NCBI GenBank assembly: GCA_030021035.2 | Contig: JARYZH020000079.1 | Coordinates: forward strand, 630,001-694,000 | Direction: 5' to 3' | From: Notholithocarpus densiflorus | Taxonomy: Eukaryota; Streptophyta; Magnoliopsida; Fagales; Fagaceae | DNA: 64,000 bases | In this document: piece after piece, positions 47,051 through 58,361 of the stretch | Layout: each line of letters starts with the position of its first letter | How positions within the stretch are numbered: position 1 is the stretch's first letter | Made by a program: the position numbers and the translations under genes | Notes under the pieces: generated by a model | Databases searched by the model: none | What the model was told of the DNA's origin: nothing | What the model saw: only the letters and a program-made list of their open reading frames with translations

Positions 47051-47335
47051 TGGAGGAGAAGGGCTTATCTGTTGAGACAGCAGATGAAATTGGCACTTTT
47101 GTGAAGGAAAGAGGACAGCCTTTGGAACTATTATCTAAGCTTAAGCAGCAGGGCAGCAAGTTCTTAGGACACAATGGATCTTATATGGCTATGAATTACC
47201 TAGAGATTTTATTTAAAGCTCTTGAAGTGTCAAAGTGTATTGACAAACCAGAATTAGTCTTGACTTGAGTCTTGCCAGAGGCCTTGATTATTATACTGGA
47301 GTCATATTTGAGGCTGTTTTTAAAGGCGGTGCACC
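47051..47335 (+). pseudogene. Histidyl-tRNA synthetase fragment (downstream part)
   Basis: 47051-47240 encodes VEEKGLSVETADEIGTFVKE and LEILFKALEVSKCIDK. 47262-47335 continues LSLARGLDYYTGVIFEAVFK, the histidine-binding RGLDYYTG motif. The order matches the enzyme and follows the fragment at 46380, with intervening exons missing. Confidence 0.85.
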
Positions 47336-49960
47336 AGTAATTGTTTAAGAAACAATTGTTGTTTTTCATTTCATTCATTTTTTCTTCCTTGTGAATCCAT
47401 ATTGTTTTTGGTGACACTTTAATAGCTGATCCTTTTATAATGATGCCCAAGGATCTTTTCTCTTATTGAACTGGGAGAATTTTTTGTCAGCCTTTTCATC
47501 ATATTAGTTGTGATCTGAACTGGTAAAATTGACTGGCCAAAACTCTAGAGAACAAATGGACATTGAATTATTGTGATAATTTGACATGGCAGTGACATGT
47601 GCCTATGCTCTAATTTAATTTCAAAACCTGTAGTAAAATTTATCATGGCACATATGCATGCAACATCATTTTTGGTTGCTTCTGTCCTGCCACCAGTGAC
47701 CCGGAGTTCCCTTGCAGACATGCCTCTAGCCTGGATGATTATTTAGAGTCTTATTTTGTTAACTTCTTACTAAAGTTTTGTCAAATATAGAATTTAATTG
47801 AAGGTAGATGTATTACTTGTTTGTCATTTCAATTCAGACTAGACATCCATTTCGGAACTTATGATGGGCCTAGGAAATTATTATCAGCTGGGTATTCCTT
47901 GCCATGTTATACATGTTATTGAATTTCATTTGCCAAGTGGGTTTTAGACGTACAATTATCTTCTTGTGTATGTAACATGGCTTGTTTTGACATCCTTTGT
48001 TGCTACTATGTCAAATTTTACCTAGTTTTCTTTAGATCTTTCTACTGTTACCTGCAAAATTAGTTCTCTAATGTGGATCCATGCATTGTTCTCCTACTGA
48101 CATTTGATTCATTCTATGTTCGTGAAATTATAGAAGTTGCAAAGTGATTTGAAACTCCAGATAACATGAAATATAGTGTTTACCTATCAAAAAAAAACAA
48201 AGAGATACAGTGTTTAATCAGTTTCCCCTGGAACTCTGGACTTTAAACTCCATATTTGTTTCTTCATTTCCAGATGATGGTTGTGTTCTTCCCCAACCTC
48301 AACCTCGAACCTACAGACCAGCTCATTCCACAGGAGAGGAGTACCTGAACAGGCAAGATATAATCCCTTTATTTGACAAAATTAAAAATTGGAACTTAGT
48401 CTGAAATAGGGCAAAGATTCTAAGCCCTTTTATATAAACCCCTCCAGCTTTTTGCGTTGTTTGTTTATTATTTACTTTGGTAAGTTGATTAAGTATATTC
48501 ACATATCACAAAACCTGAAATTCGCAAATTTGCAGGTTTAAAAGGAGTCGTTCTGAGAATTCGAGGAATAAGGGAAAATCTATTTCACTTGCAGTACAAG
48601 CACAGGTCAATGGGATGTGGATTTGCTCTTAACTTACAACAAGCTTCTTCATTTGCCATTACATGTAAAAATGGGATGTGGATTTGCTCTTAACTTCTTG
48701 AGCTTTAGCTAAAGTATACATGTCTATAGGGCCACTGGCTGTCCTTTTGCTAATAGTGACTTAATAGAATTGATTATGAGCTTCACTAGTGCCTACCAAT
48801 GTTATAGAGAACAGGACTTTATACTTATCTTATCTACCCGGTGTTTGTGTGGTTGCCAAAGAGCACTGTCTTCCAGTGTTTCATGCAATAATTGTTTAGA
48901 AAGTATACAACTTTTTTCAAGTCCTTGTTATAGAGAGAACAGTATTTGTCATAGTTTTCTTTACCTACGTCAAGGAAAAAAAGGTTCATTTATTTCTTAC
49001 ACTTAATAGACTATTCTCGCTACTTTGGCCGGCTTAAAGATTAGGTGGGGCTCGATAAGAATGACCAATTTTCAAATCAAAATCATGGTCAAAATGATGT
49101 TATTTCAATTATAATTTGTCGTATTTGGCCAGAAGCTTGTGGTATGGTGTGTCTTTGTGTTAGAATATCATTCCCTCTTTTTTGTATGTATGTGTTTGTT
49201 TGTTTGTTTTAATAAGAGCTTGTAGCCCAATTAGTACTTTTTAGTTTTTCTTATAAAGATTCCAGAATTTAAATTCTACTATCCCCAACTATCAATGCAT
49301 TAAAAAAAAAATTACCACGTTAGTAATTGTGGAAAAAGATTATGAACATTTTTGTGTTCTTACCATTATTATATTTTAGAAGGAGACCACTAGCATAACC
49401 TATTAGGAATAAGAATGTAAACCTAATCACTAATTACCAAGGAATAGAAATTACATAACCTAAGAAGGTCTATCATTTTTTTAAATGAAGTATATAAGAT
49501 AACATTCTATTGTGAACACATTGGAAGCATTTAGTTTATTCTTATTGGTAATGATCATGAGCTTATAGCCTATTAACCAATAGCTACAAAAGTACATTAA
49601 CAAACACCTAGCCTAAAGATTTCTTCTAGTACCAAATCATTGACTAGGCAATATAAAAAAAAAGCACATGGTTTTTTGTTGCATTTATAGGACAAGTTTA
49701 AGTGTTTAACATTCGTTTGGTATGCTTGTTGATGGGAAAGCAAACTGTGTGTGTTCAATGTGTTCATGATGAACAATGTCAACCCACCTCACATGGCCTA
49801 GTATGAAAGACAAATCTAGGAACATATCACGTGGTTTCCTCCTTAAGTATTTCACTTTCTTTTCTCCACCACCAAATTTTATATCAATTTATTTCTCTCT
49901 AGTGGCTCCACTGATTGCATCACATCTAACTTTTTATTTTATTTTTTAAGATTCTTTAAT
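47336..49960 (+). other. Mostly non-coding, with two small exon-like pieces
   Basis: 48283-48351 (PQPQPRTYRPAHSTGEEYLN) and about 48537-48605 (FKRSRSENSRNKGKSISLAV) look like exons of an unrecognised gene, each with plausible AG/GT borders. A repeated ATGGGATGTGGATTTGCTCTTAACTT occurs at about 48610 and 48671. The rest shows no gene. Confidence 0.4.
49212..49312 (+). mobile_element. Possible tRNA-derived SINE fragment
   Basis: GAGCTTGTAGCCCAATTAGTA resembles an A box, TTCCAGAATTTAAATTCTAC a decayed B box, and an A run ends the segment at about 49312. No target duplication was found. Confidence 0.35.
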
Positions 49961-50040
49961 CTTGATTAGTAGGGAGAAATTGGAAAATAAGAAAGAAATA
50001 AAAAAAAACAAAGAAATGCCACTATTTTTTTATCTATCCT

Positions 50041-50170
50041 AAACTCGAGTCTCTGAAACTCAATTTCTTTAAATAGAAATCGAGTCTCTGAAACTCGATA
50101 TCTTTAAATAGAAATCGAGTCTCTGAAACTCGATTTCTTTAAACAGAAATCGAGTTTCAAATACTCAATT
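50041..50170. repeat. 35-bp tandem array of the MULE end motif
   Basis: Three to four units of GAAATCGAGTCTCTGAAACTCGAT-type sequence plus a CTTTAAATA spacer. The core TCGAGTCTCTGAAACTCGA is a near-palindrome and is the same word found in the terminal inverted repeats at 29.95, 56.4, 57.6 and 58.3 kb. The array lies just beyond the 3' end of the transposase gene. Confidence 0.85.
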
Positions 50171-50897
50171 TCTACTGGGATTTTTTTTTTTTTTTGGCAG
50201 CTACTCCTGCAGCAGTAAACCAGAATTAGTTTTCCTTTCCCTTGCAGTAGTAAACTAGATCCAGAACACATCACATGGGTAGCGGTAAACAACTAGATAC
50301 AAGCATATGATAGTGGTGGCCAAAGGGAGAGTATATTAGATGCAAACAACCGGATTAAAACAGTTACTATTCATGGGCATTATAGTTGCCCTCTTAGCAC
50401 ACAAAAACATTCAATCCTAGCTATCATCGCTTCAAATGAGGGCCCTGTGGTTGAACTTGCGAAAGTAGTAGCTACTAATGCCAAAGTAATATCATTGCTG
50501 GCATTATAGGCAAAAGCTGCACAACGCAACTAATGTAACGAGTACAATGGATAGCAAATAGTTCAATTACAACAACATTCAGCAATAAACAAAATAACAA
50601 CTAAGTCAATACAACATAGTCTACAAGACGGCAGTAGCACTTGTCCATACTAATATAACATACTCTACATAGTCACCTAGCACTTGTCCATACTGATACA
50701 ACATACTCTACATAGTCGCCTAGCACTTCTCCATATAGAATATAACCACAAGTCCCACGTACAATGTCACTTAGCAAAATCGAGTCTCCGCTCGCCTGAC
50801 AAACATTAAAATACGGTCATTAGTTTCCAAATGTGAAGAACAAAAACCAAATGAAATTCTAAGTATATTATATAAAAACAGTGAGGGCACTTGCCTA

Positions 50898-53658
50898 GTT
50901 TATAGCACTACCACTTGTCGAAGCCCCACGAGAATTGGGACAGCTTCTACGGTTATGCCCTTTTTGATGACACACTCCGCATTGCTGCCTCGGTTGAATC
51001 TCCCTCAAGTCCGGATCTTCCCTCCGACTTCCCTGTTCTCGCCATACCCCATCCATTTCATTCCTTATTCTTGACTTCACAGGACGACCTTTGGCTCACA
51101 ACAGCTGTGGGTCAGGCACCCACCGTGGTCCGCGAACGTCCTTCCACAATGACTCTGACTTTGGCACCACAAAATGATGTGAATATGCGTGAATGGCGTT
51201 GTTCAAATTATAACATGGGTCAATATAGCTGGTCGCATCGAGGTGCAGACCTTGAAGAACTTTAATTGCATGTGAACAAGGGATCTTCAAGTTTTGCCAC
51301 TTTCCACAACCACATGTTCTAGCAAATACGCGCACTTCATAACTGTGGTTTCCCCCTCCACCTCTATGGTCGTTGTACAAGGTAACCATTTGATATACAC
51401 CCTCTTCATGATTAAAATTCCTCAGAGTGTGTCCTGCGATTTTCTGCTCATTTTTGTTATAGATCTCCATTGCATAATCACTCCACACCTTACCTCGAGA
51501 GAGATCAGAAGTAATTTGTTTATGTCGATCGTGGAAATATGCAACAAGTTTGCACCAAGTGAACTCAACCATTGCAGCAATGGGCAAACCGCGGGCACCT
51601 TTAAGTACCCCATTAAAGCACTCAGAGATATTGGTTGTCATTGCCCCGTAACGTCTTCCACCATCATGTGATTGGGTCCATTTGTCCAGATCCTTACTCA
51701 TTAGATATGTGTATGGCATATAACGTGCAATCCGGCGATCAGTAGGGTCTACACCCTTCAGTAAATTAATCTCGGCCTCCTTAATGGTTTGCATTATGGA
51801 CTCAAATTTAGCTTCATAAGTCGTATATCCAGCTTTCAAGGCCAATGCCTTTAGAGTCGGGTTATCAAAGTGTTTGTTGAAGTTGCTAGCAACATGTCGA
51901 AGGCAATATCGGTGAAATACCCGTTCTGTTCCATCCGGACCTCTAGGCCACTCTCGAATGGCGCATTTGATACCTTTATGTCGGTCAGAAATAATGCAAA
52001 TGCCACCATTTGGTATGACATGCTCTATCGAAGTCCTGAGACACTCTAAAAACCACCCCCAACTAGCCCCTAACTCCTTGTCCACAACAGCAAAGGCGAA
52101 TGCCCTTTGTATTTACCATACAGATGAGTCCCATCAATACTAATCACTAGCCTGCAATATTGGAATGCAGCAATGCATGGAGCGAATGCCCAATATACAT
52201 AGCGCAGTAAGGTAGTACCTTCGTATGGCCTAGGTATGGTGTGATAGCTGTACTGGGTACTTGTGTCCTGATCCAAGTATGCCAACAACAACTTTCGCAA
52301 CCTTTGGTAAAACTCCTCCTAATCCCCAAATATCTTAGCAATTGCCTTTTGTTTTGCGTCTCATACTTTATAGTAAGAAAGCTCATGATTATACTTAGTA
52401 CGTATGATCTCCCAGAGCTCATCAATATGAGCAATGTGATTTTGTCGCAATTTTCTCACAATTTCTGATGCAACAAAATTAGAATCCATCATTTTACCAT
52501 CTCTTCGCAGGCCAAAGGGTATACAACTGTGTGGACCCACATAAGACGTGACCATCCACAGACCATTGAATTTAGCCTTCATGTATGCCCCAACATACCA
52601 CTTGCAGTTGTCGTCAACACATGCGGCGCACAATTGAGTTTTGGTCGACCTTCAGATTATAAAATTTCTATTATCATTTGCTGCGTATATTATCAATGCA
52701 CGCTTCACCGCCTCTTTATTTGCAAAAGTCAACCCTTTACAAAAATGCATCCCATCTTCCCAAGTAGAAACAAATGGTATCTGAAGACGTGAAGGATCAA
52801 CCATATCTTCCCAAGTATTTGCGTAGAATGAGTCGGCAGGAGGTCTGTAGCCAGTGGTCGTATTTGTATCATGCTGGACACCAATATCATCATCTGCATC
52901 ACCTTCATCATGGTACTCCATTTTTCCTCTTCAAAATTGGGAACGACTTCATGGTCATCCACATCATTCTCAAAGTCGCCTTGCTCAATCCTCTCTTCGT
53001 ACTGATCCACATCATCAATATTTTCACCATCATTCGCAGCATGATCTTCGTCTTCGTCTTCGTCTTCCTCCTCTAAATGTGTCTCTTGAGGATAGAGGGT
53101 TTCACCAGTATTGGCAACATAATCTTAAGATGGGAGCGTATAACCTCCCATTGTATACCCTCCCATTGTAGTGCATCCATCATCTAGGGCTGTAAATTGT
53201 AAAGCCGTAGTTGTTTGTTGCACCACCTCAGTAGTGTTGTCTGCAAATGCCTCCAAACTTACATACAACTCAGCAACATTTACTTGGGGCATTTTCTGGA
53301 TCCTATTAAACATCATCTTTACATGTTTACATTCTTTGATCGCCATATACCCGTAATTTATCCATTCATGAAGGACTTTTTGTGGGTAACGATAAATAAT
53401 CTTGATGTCATACCAAGCAGGGTTCAATTTCAATTCGTCCATTATTTTCCTCTTCAAATCATTCAACGTCTTCAACTTACGACGTAACATCATGTAGTAG
53501 CATTCGATACCCTCCCTTCTAAATGGGAACCCATCAATCCCTTCAGGATTGTCAAGGGGTCCACCGAAGTATACATTTATATCAATATTCTTCAAAGATT
53601 GTGAACCTATTAGAGAGCCAAGCAAATTTATGTTAGTGACATATTTTATCTCTTTCAT
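50898..53658 (-). pseudogene. MURA-type MULE transposase (broken)
   Basis: Read on the minus strand from about 53658. An N-terminal region (GGPLDNPEGIDGFPFRREGI) is followed by a Glu/Asp-rich linker. The MuDR N-terminal domain (LTFANKEAVKRALIIYAAND) comes next. The transposase core carries its first D in ISIDGTHLYGKYKG, its second D in IISDRHKGI and E in NISECFNGVLK. A SWIM zinc finger (CGCGKWQNLKIPCSH) and a CCHC knuckle (CGVCHQKGHNRRSC) close the protein. Breaks: stops at 53125, 52652, 52361, 52319 and 51096, a frameshift near 52922, and a deletion with frameshift near 52090 that removes the segment between GKYKG and AFAVVDKELG. Several stops fit CGA-to-TGA or Trp-codon decay. Transcription would run inward from the right end of the large MULE. 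Confidence 0.9.
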
Positions 53659-56374
53659 TTAACATCAATTACAAAACCTTTTCTATCTACTCAAAGTACA
53701 AAAATTACAACTTCTAAAAGTGTAACAATTGCATATACTCACCCCACATCACATACAAACACACTCAATCATTATAATTTCGTACTCAAACAAATAAAAA
53801 AACTAAAGACAAAACTCACCCCCATTACAAATTTTAAACTCAGCTCTAACAAAAATATAAATAAAAATATCAAACCAAACAACGAAAGTCATGAGGATGT
53901 GCAAATGAATGAGTGCAATTATGTAACATCATCATTCCAGTGCTACCGAAATTAATGGTATACCCTATTACACTACTATTAATGAAATAACATAGAGCAG
54001 GGTTCATTAGACAAAAAAAAAAAAAAAAAAAAAAAAAAACACTAATGTGAATATGATCATGATCAATCAAATTAGACATATCATCTAATTTCAAAATCAA
54101 GGCATTAATATACAGTCAAATATACCAGATGTGATATACAAACTCAAATTTAATCCAAATTATGGAGAAAGGAAGCAGATAACTTCTAAATCTAAAGCAA
54201 TAATGATAAAGCATAATTATGCAGCACAAGATTTGGTAACTAAGGTAAAACACTAAATCTTGAAAGGAAAAACAACTCTAGGGATTCAACTACTAAAGGT
54301 TTAAGGCTTAAGATGTTGTCAAGAATTCTAATAACTTGTTTTTTTGGATCACAGCACATAGATGAGTTTTTTTATTTTTTTTCCCAAGTTTTTTTGTTTA
54401 TTTTTTGTTTCTAATTTAGGTAAGAGAAAGGCTTCAAGATCTTCATTTCGTGACTGCCCTCTCTCACCAAAAAGTTGTTATTGTGCCTTGTATAGGTTGT
54501 TTAGATTTTCTACAAATGAGAATTCACAACCTAAAAATTTGCATAGTGAACAAGAACATTTTACTCAAGTGAAAATATTGAAGATAATATAGTTGTGCCA
54601 ATTTCAAACGGTCGCATTTCACTTATTTAAAATCCAAATTCAATCAAATTATATTCATTTTGAAGTCCTATATGCCTACTTTTCAATGAAATAATTTTCA
54701 CTACAAAATTCATTATATATAGATGGAGAAAAAGCTATGAACAAAAAATCATAAACTTGTCATATTTTGATAGTTTTGTCATCTTTTAACAGCTTTCGAA
54801 CTAGACTCAACCCTAACAAAATGATATTGATACAACACAGATTTGATATGTTTAGGCACTAGGATTAGCCAATATATCTATAAACCCAAACATTGGTCTC
54901 TCCTCTAGTAAGATTTTGACTCTGAATCATAAAAAAAATAAAATAAAAAATCCGTCATAACAGTAAATTTGTTTCGAATCTGCTAATATGTCATCATCTT
55001 ATATGTCATCCAGAAAATGGAAAAATGCCAGCTGCTTAATTAGGTGCAACTGGACCAGTGATCCAATTAATTTCATAGCTTTTACTGTATTCAATAATGT
55101 CTTTCTCATGGTTAGAATTTCATAAAAGTTGGAGGTTGCAGAATTCTTTGAACCTATTTCTTTTTTGGTTCCTTATGTGTCTATTATTCATTGAACATGC
55201 ATGATTACCGACTCTTGCCTATATGCCTAAGTTTTTAAATTTTAAAAAATTTGTCCACAATGGGCCAAGTAGCTAGCCGCCAGGTCCACTTAATATATAA
55301 CCCAGAGTTATCTCTCTTACTGTTTTATATGCAATTATTCATGCCAAATTCTATAAATTGGATTCGCATATCCATTATTGGGTAGAAGAATTTGTGTGCA
55401 AGATTGAATAAGAGAGAAAAAGAAGAAAATCTCTCTCCATATTTCTCTTCGTGCATGTCTATTCCATATTTCTATGTGGATGGATTATTAATCAGTGGAT
55501 TCGTGTATCTTTCTCTAATATAAATATAAATATATATATTTATATATTTAAAATATATATATATAAATATAAATATATAGTTGTATAAATATATAAATAT
55601 TTAAATATATAGTTGTATAAATATATAGTTGTATAAATATTTAAATATTTAAATATTTAAATATATAGTTGTATAAATATATAAATATAAATATAAAATA
55701 TATATACATATTTTTTATAAGGAAACAAATATAAATATTTAATACAAACAAATATCTTATCAGGAAACAAATATAAATATTTAATACAAACAAATATTTT
55801 ATCAGGAAATGGCATGACAAATTCAATGCAAGCAACACTTTCTAAAGCAGCTATATACACTAAACAACCAACTAGAGAGTGAGGAGACCCTTACTTGATA
55901 TGAGGATGTGCAAATGTACTGTTGAGATTGTATGAGAGTGAGAGGGGGAGTGAGAGGAGCAATGTTTTGCTGCTGAATATGTACGAGAGTTTATGAAAGT
56001 TGTATAAGGTTCTGTGAGAGTTGTTGAGAGAGGTTCTGTGATATGAGAGTTGCTGAAGAGTTGCTGAGAGAGGTTCTGTGATATGAGAGTTATGTGAGGT
56101 GTGAGAGTTGTGTGAGATGGTCAAAATATTCTTTGAATACTGAGAGAGGTTCTGTGATATGAGAGTTGTGTGAGGTGTGAGAGTTGTGTGAGATGGTCAA
56201 AATATTCTTTGAGTACAGACCCAAACCAGACGAAACATAGACATGACCAAGTGACAACATACATGACCAGGCCAGACGGAAGTAGTGACAACATTTAAAA
56301 ATCGAGTATCTGAGACTCGGTTTCACTTTTAGTAAACCGAGTCTCAAAGACTTGAGTTTTAAAGGCCACTCGAG
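53659..56374 (-). other. Right-hand flank of the transposase gene, AT-rich
   Basis: Probably the promoter side of the transposase. It contains an A run of about 26 bases (54014-54039), an extremely AT-rich tandem of ATATAAATATATAGTTG-type words (about 55520-55700), and a 31-bp-scale repeat AAATATTTAATACAAACAAA at 55733 and 55776. No gene was recognised. Confidence 0.5.
56064..56215. repeat. 76-bp tandem duplication near the right end of the MULE
   Basis: GAGAGGTTCTGTGATATGAG ..GTCAAAATATTCTTTGA occurs twice, with TCAAAATATT at 56121 and 56197. Shorter versions of the GAGAGTTG..GAG words extend back to about 55920. Confidence 0.8.
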
Positions 56375-56577
56375 TTCCACGTGTACTCCATGTGGAATTT
56401 CGCCAACTCATATCACAGAAACGCCAACTCATATCACAGAAACCGAGCCTCAAAGGCTCGATTTACAGGCCCAAAATCGAGCCTTTGAGGCTCGAGTTGT
56501 TAATAAATGATATAGTTTCCAAACTGAGCCTACTAACTATATAGTTAGCTTTTTATTGCTAGTTACCCATTTTCGCC
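56375..56577 (-). repeat. Right terminal inverted repeat of the large MULE
   Basis: Ends ..CCCATTTTCGCC at 56577, directly followed by CAAAACAAA. It contains CTCAAAGGCTCGATT and AACTATATAGTTAG, matching the left repeat in reverse. An internal CAACTCATATCACAGAAAC is repeated twice (about 56403 and 56425). Confidence 0.8.
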
Positions 56578-56586
56578 CAAAACAAA

Positions 56587-57598
56587 TACTATAAAAAAAA
56601 ATTTATTGATTTCTTTCTCGTCTCTGTCTCTATCCTCAGCAACCAAACTCACACTGAATTACTAGCACCACCAAACCAACCACCCAAAAACACCAAACCA
56701 ACCAAACACCACCACCACCTCTGAAACACGATTGAAACACCAAACCAAACCTCAAACCCACCATTGGAACACCAAACAGAAATCCTAAATCCAAACCCAG
56801 CCAAATTCGAACCCACAGAACTCATCACAGCCAAAATACCCATCACCTGCAACCAATTTGGAATACCCACTGCCACCACAACCTTACCTGCAACCAATTC
56901 AACCCAAGCCCCAACCAATTCAACCCAATCGATTCAACCCCAGCCCCAATCTAATCTCCACGACCCCACCACTCTCCAAACCAACCACCACCAGAACTGA
57001 AACCCAAACGATCAAAGAGGAAGAGACAGAATTGAAACCCAAACCCGATCTCCACCGTGACCCATACTCAAACCTGAACTCCACCGTGAAACCCAGCCAA
57101 CACCCAAACGAGCACCACCGAAACCCAACCCAGCAACCATCGAATCGCCACCCCTGAAATCAACCCACCAATGAAACCCACCATCACCAAAACCCATCAC
57201 TGAAATCCATCACAAAGACCCACCACCAAAACCCAGTCATCGATTCAACTCCACCACCAAAACCCACCATTGAAACCCAACCCAGCAACCACCGAATCAC
57301 CACCCCTGAAATCCAACCACCACTGAAACCCACCATCTCTGAAACCCACATCACCAAAATCCACCATCAACGAAACCCACTATCACTAAGACCCACCACC
57401 AGAACCTAGCCACCGATTCAGACGAGAAGAAATAGATGAGAGTGAAACAAAGAGAATAGAGAGAAGAAGGAAAAAGGGAGAAGAGAGAAATAGAGAGAAG
57501 AAAGAGAGACGGTGAAGACTAAGAATAGAGAGAAGAGGGTGAGTCAGAGGAGAGAGAGAAGTTTCTTTGTTAATAAAATATTAAGTTTTAAGTTTACA
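56587..57598. other. CCA/ACCC-rich non-coding interval between two MULE-family elements
   Basis: Simple-sequence-like DNA dominated by ACCCA, CCACCA and GAAACCCA words (56640-57420), turning into a GAGA-rich tract (57420-57560). Long open frames exist on both strands only because of this composition; I do not regard them as genes. Confidence 0.6.
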
Positions 57599-57607
57599 TC
57601 ATATGAA

Positions 57608-58361
57608 GGCGAAAATGGAAACTAGACATAACTTTCCAACTATATAGTTAGTAGTCAAATTTTCAAACTATATTTTTTACTAGCAACTCGAGTTTAAGAG
57701 ACTCGATTTAGGGCCTATAAATCGAGTCTTTGAGGGTCGGTTTTCACATTCTAATCGGGTCTGAATTGGCACTTTTTCCACGTGGCGAGCACCTGAAAAT
57801 CGAGTCTCTAAGACTCGATTTATAAACCAAAAAAATTTAAACAAATTCTAAGTCTCAAGACTGTACAAGCCAAAATACCCACACAAAAAAAAAACTACAA
57901 TCAGATCAGAGAAAAAGAGAAAGAATCTAGAGACTCACAACAGCTCACCTCACCAGCGCGGCCTAGGTCGCGCCCCTGGGCTCGCACAGCCTGGGGCTCG
58001 CGCCGCCTGGTGGTTGCGATGGTGTTTTTGTTGCTTGGATTGAAGCATGAGAAAGACTGAGAAAGGAGTGAGACAAGAAGAAGAAGAAAGAGAAGAAAGC
58101 AGCCTTTTTGGCTTTCTTTTCTTCTTCTGCTTCTTTTTTTTTTTTTTTTCTGGCTCTGATTTCTTTGGCTTCTTTCTTTTTTCTTTTTTGTTGTTCTTTT
58201 TTATCTAGTGCGCTTATAAATCAAGTCTTAGAGACTCTATTTTCAGGTGATAGGCCATAAATCGAGTCTCTTAAACTCGAGTTGCTAGTAAAAAATATAG
58301 TTTGAAAATTTGACTACTAACTATATAGTTGGAAAATTATGTCTAGTTTCCTATTTTCGCC
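57608..58361. mobile_element. Non-autonomous MULE, same family as the large element
   Basis: 754 bp. It starts GGCGAAAATGGAAACTAGACAT and ends with the complement ..CTAGTTTCCTATTTTCGCC. The inverted repeats run about 130-150 bp and include AACTATATAGTT, ACTAGCAACTCGAG and TAAATCGAGTCT. The 9-mer TCATATGAA flanks both sides (57599-57607 and 58362-58370). The interior has a GC-rich block (about 57955-58020) followed by a GA/CT-rich segment and no intact gene. The ends match those of the 26.6-kb element. Confidence 0.9.

Larger units (their letters stand above)
29952..56577. mobile_element. Candidate giant Mutator-like element (26.6 kb)
   Basis: The left end reads GGCCAAAATGG.. and the right end, as reverse complement, GGCGAAAATGGG... 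Both continue into ~180-bp related inverted repeats sharing CTAACTATATAGTT, ACTAGCA/TTAACAA then CTCGAG, and TTTTGGGCCT. The 9-mer CAAAACAAA lies exactly outside both ends (29943-29951, 56578-56586), the duplication size of Mutator-like elements. Inside are an inward + strand PMD gene, an inward - strand MURA transposase, and host-gene fragments in between. The 9-mer is A-rich, so chance is not excluded. A smaller nested MULE around the transposase alone (about 49.97-56.58 kb) is an alternative, but its left flank does not match the right flank. Confidence 0.7.

Noticed and set aside
50041..50170. CRISPR-like array of ~35-bp repeats
   Set aside because: Units are adjacent with no unique spacers, and the genome is plainly plant nuclear. 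The motif is that of the MULE ends.
49970..56577. Smaller 6.6-kb MULE containing only the transposase
   Set aside because: The candidate left end (GGGAGAAATTGGAAAATAAG near 49976) is a poor match to the right end and its flank does not equal CAAAACAAA, whereas the flank at 29943 does. Kept only as an alternative.
56764..57157. Pro/Thr/Asn-rich open frames on the + strand and Gly/Val-rich ones on the minus strand
   Set aside because: The DNA is a CCA/ACCC simple-sequence tract; openness in several frames is a composition effect.
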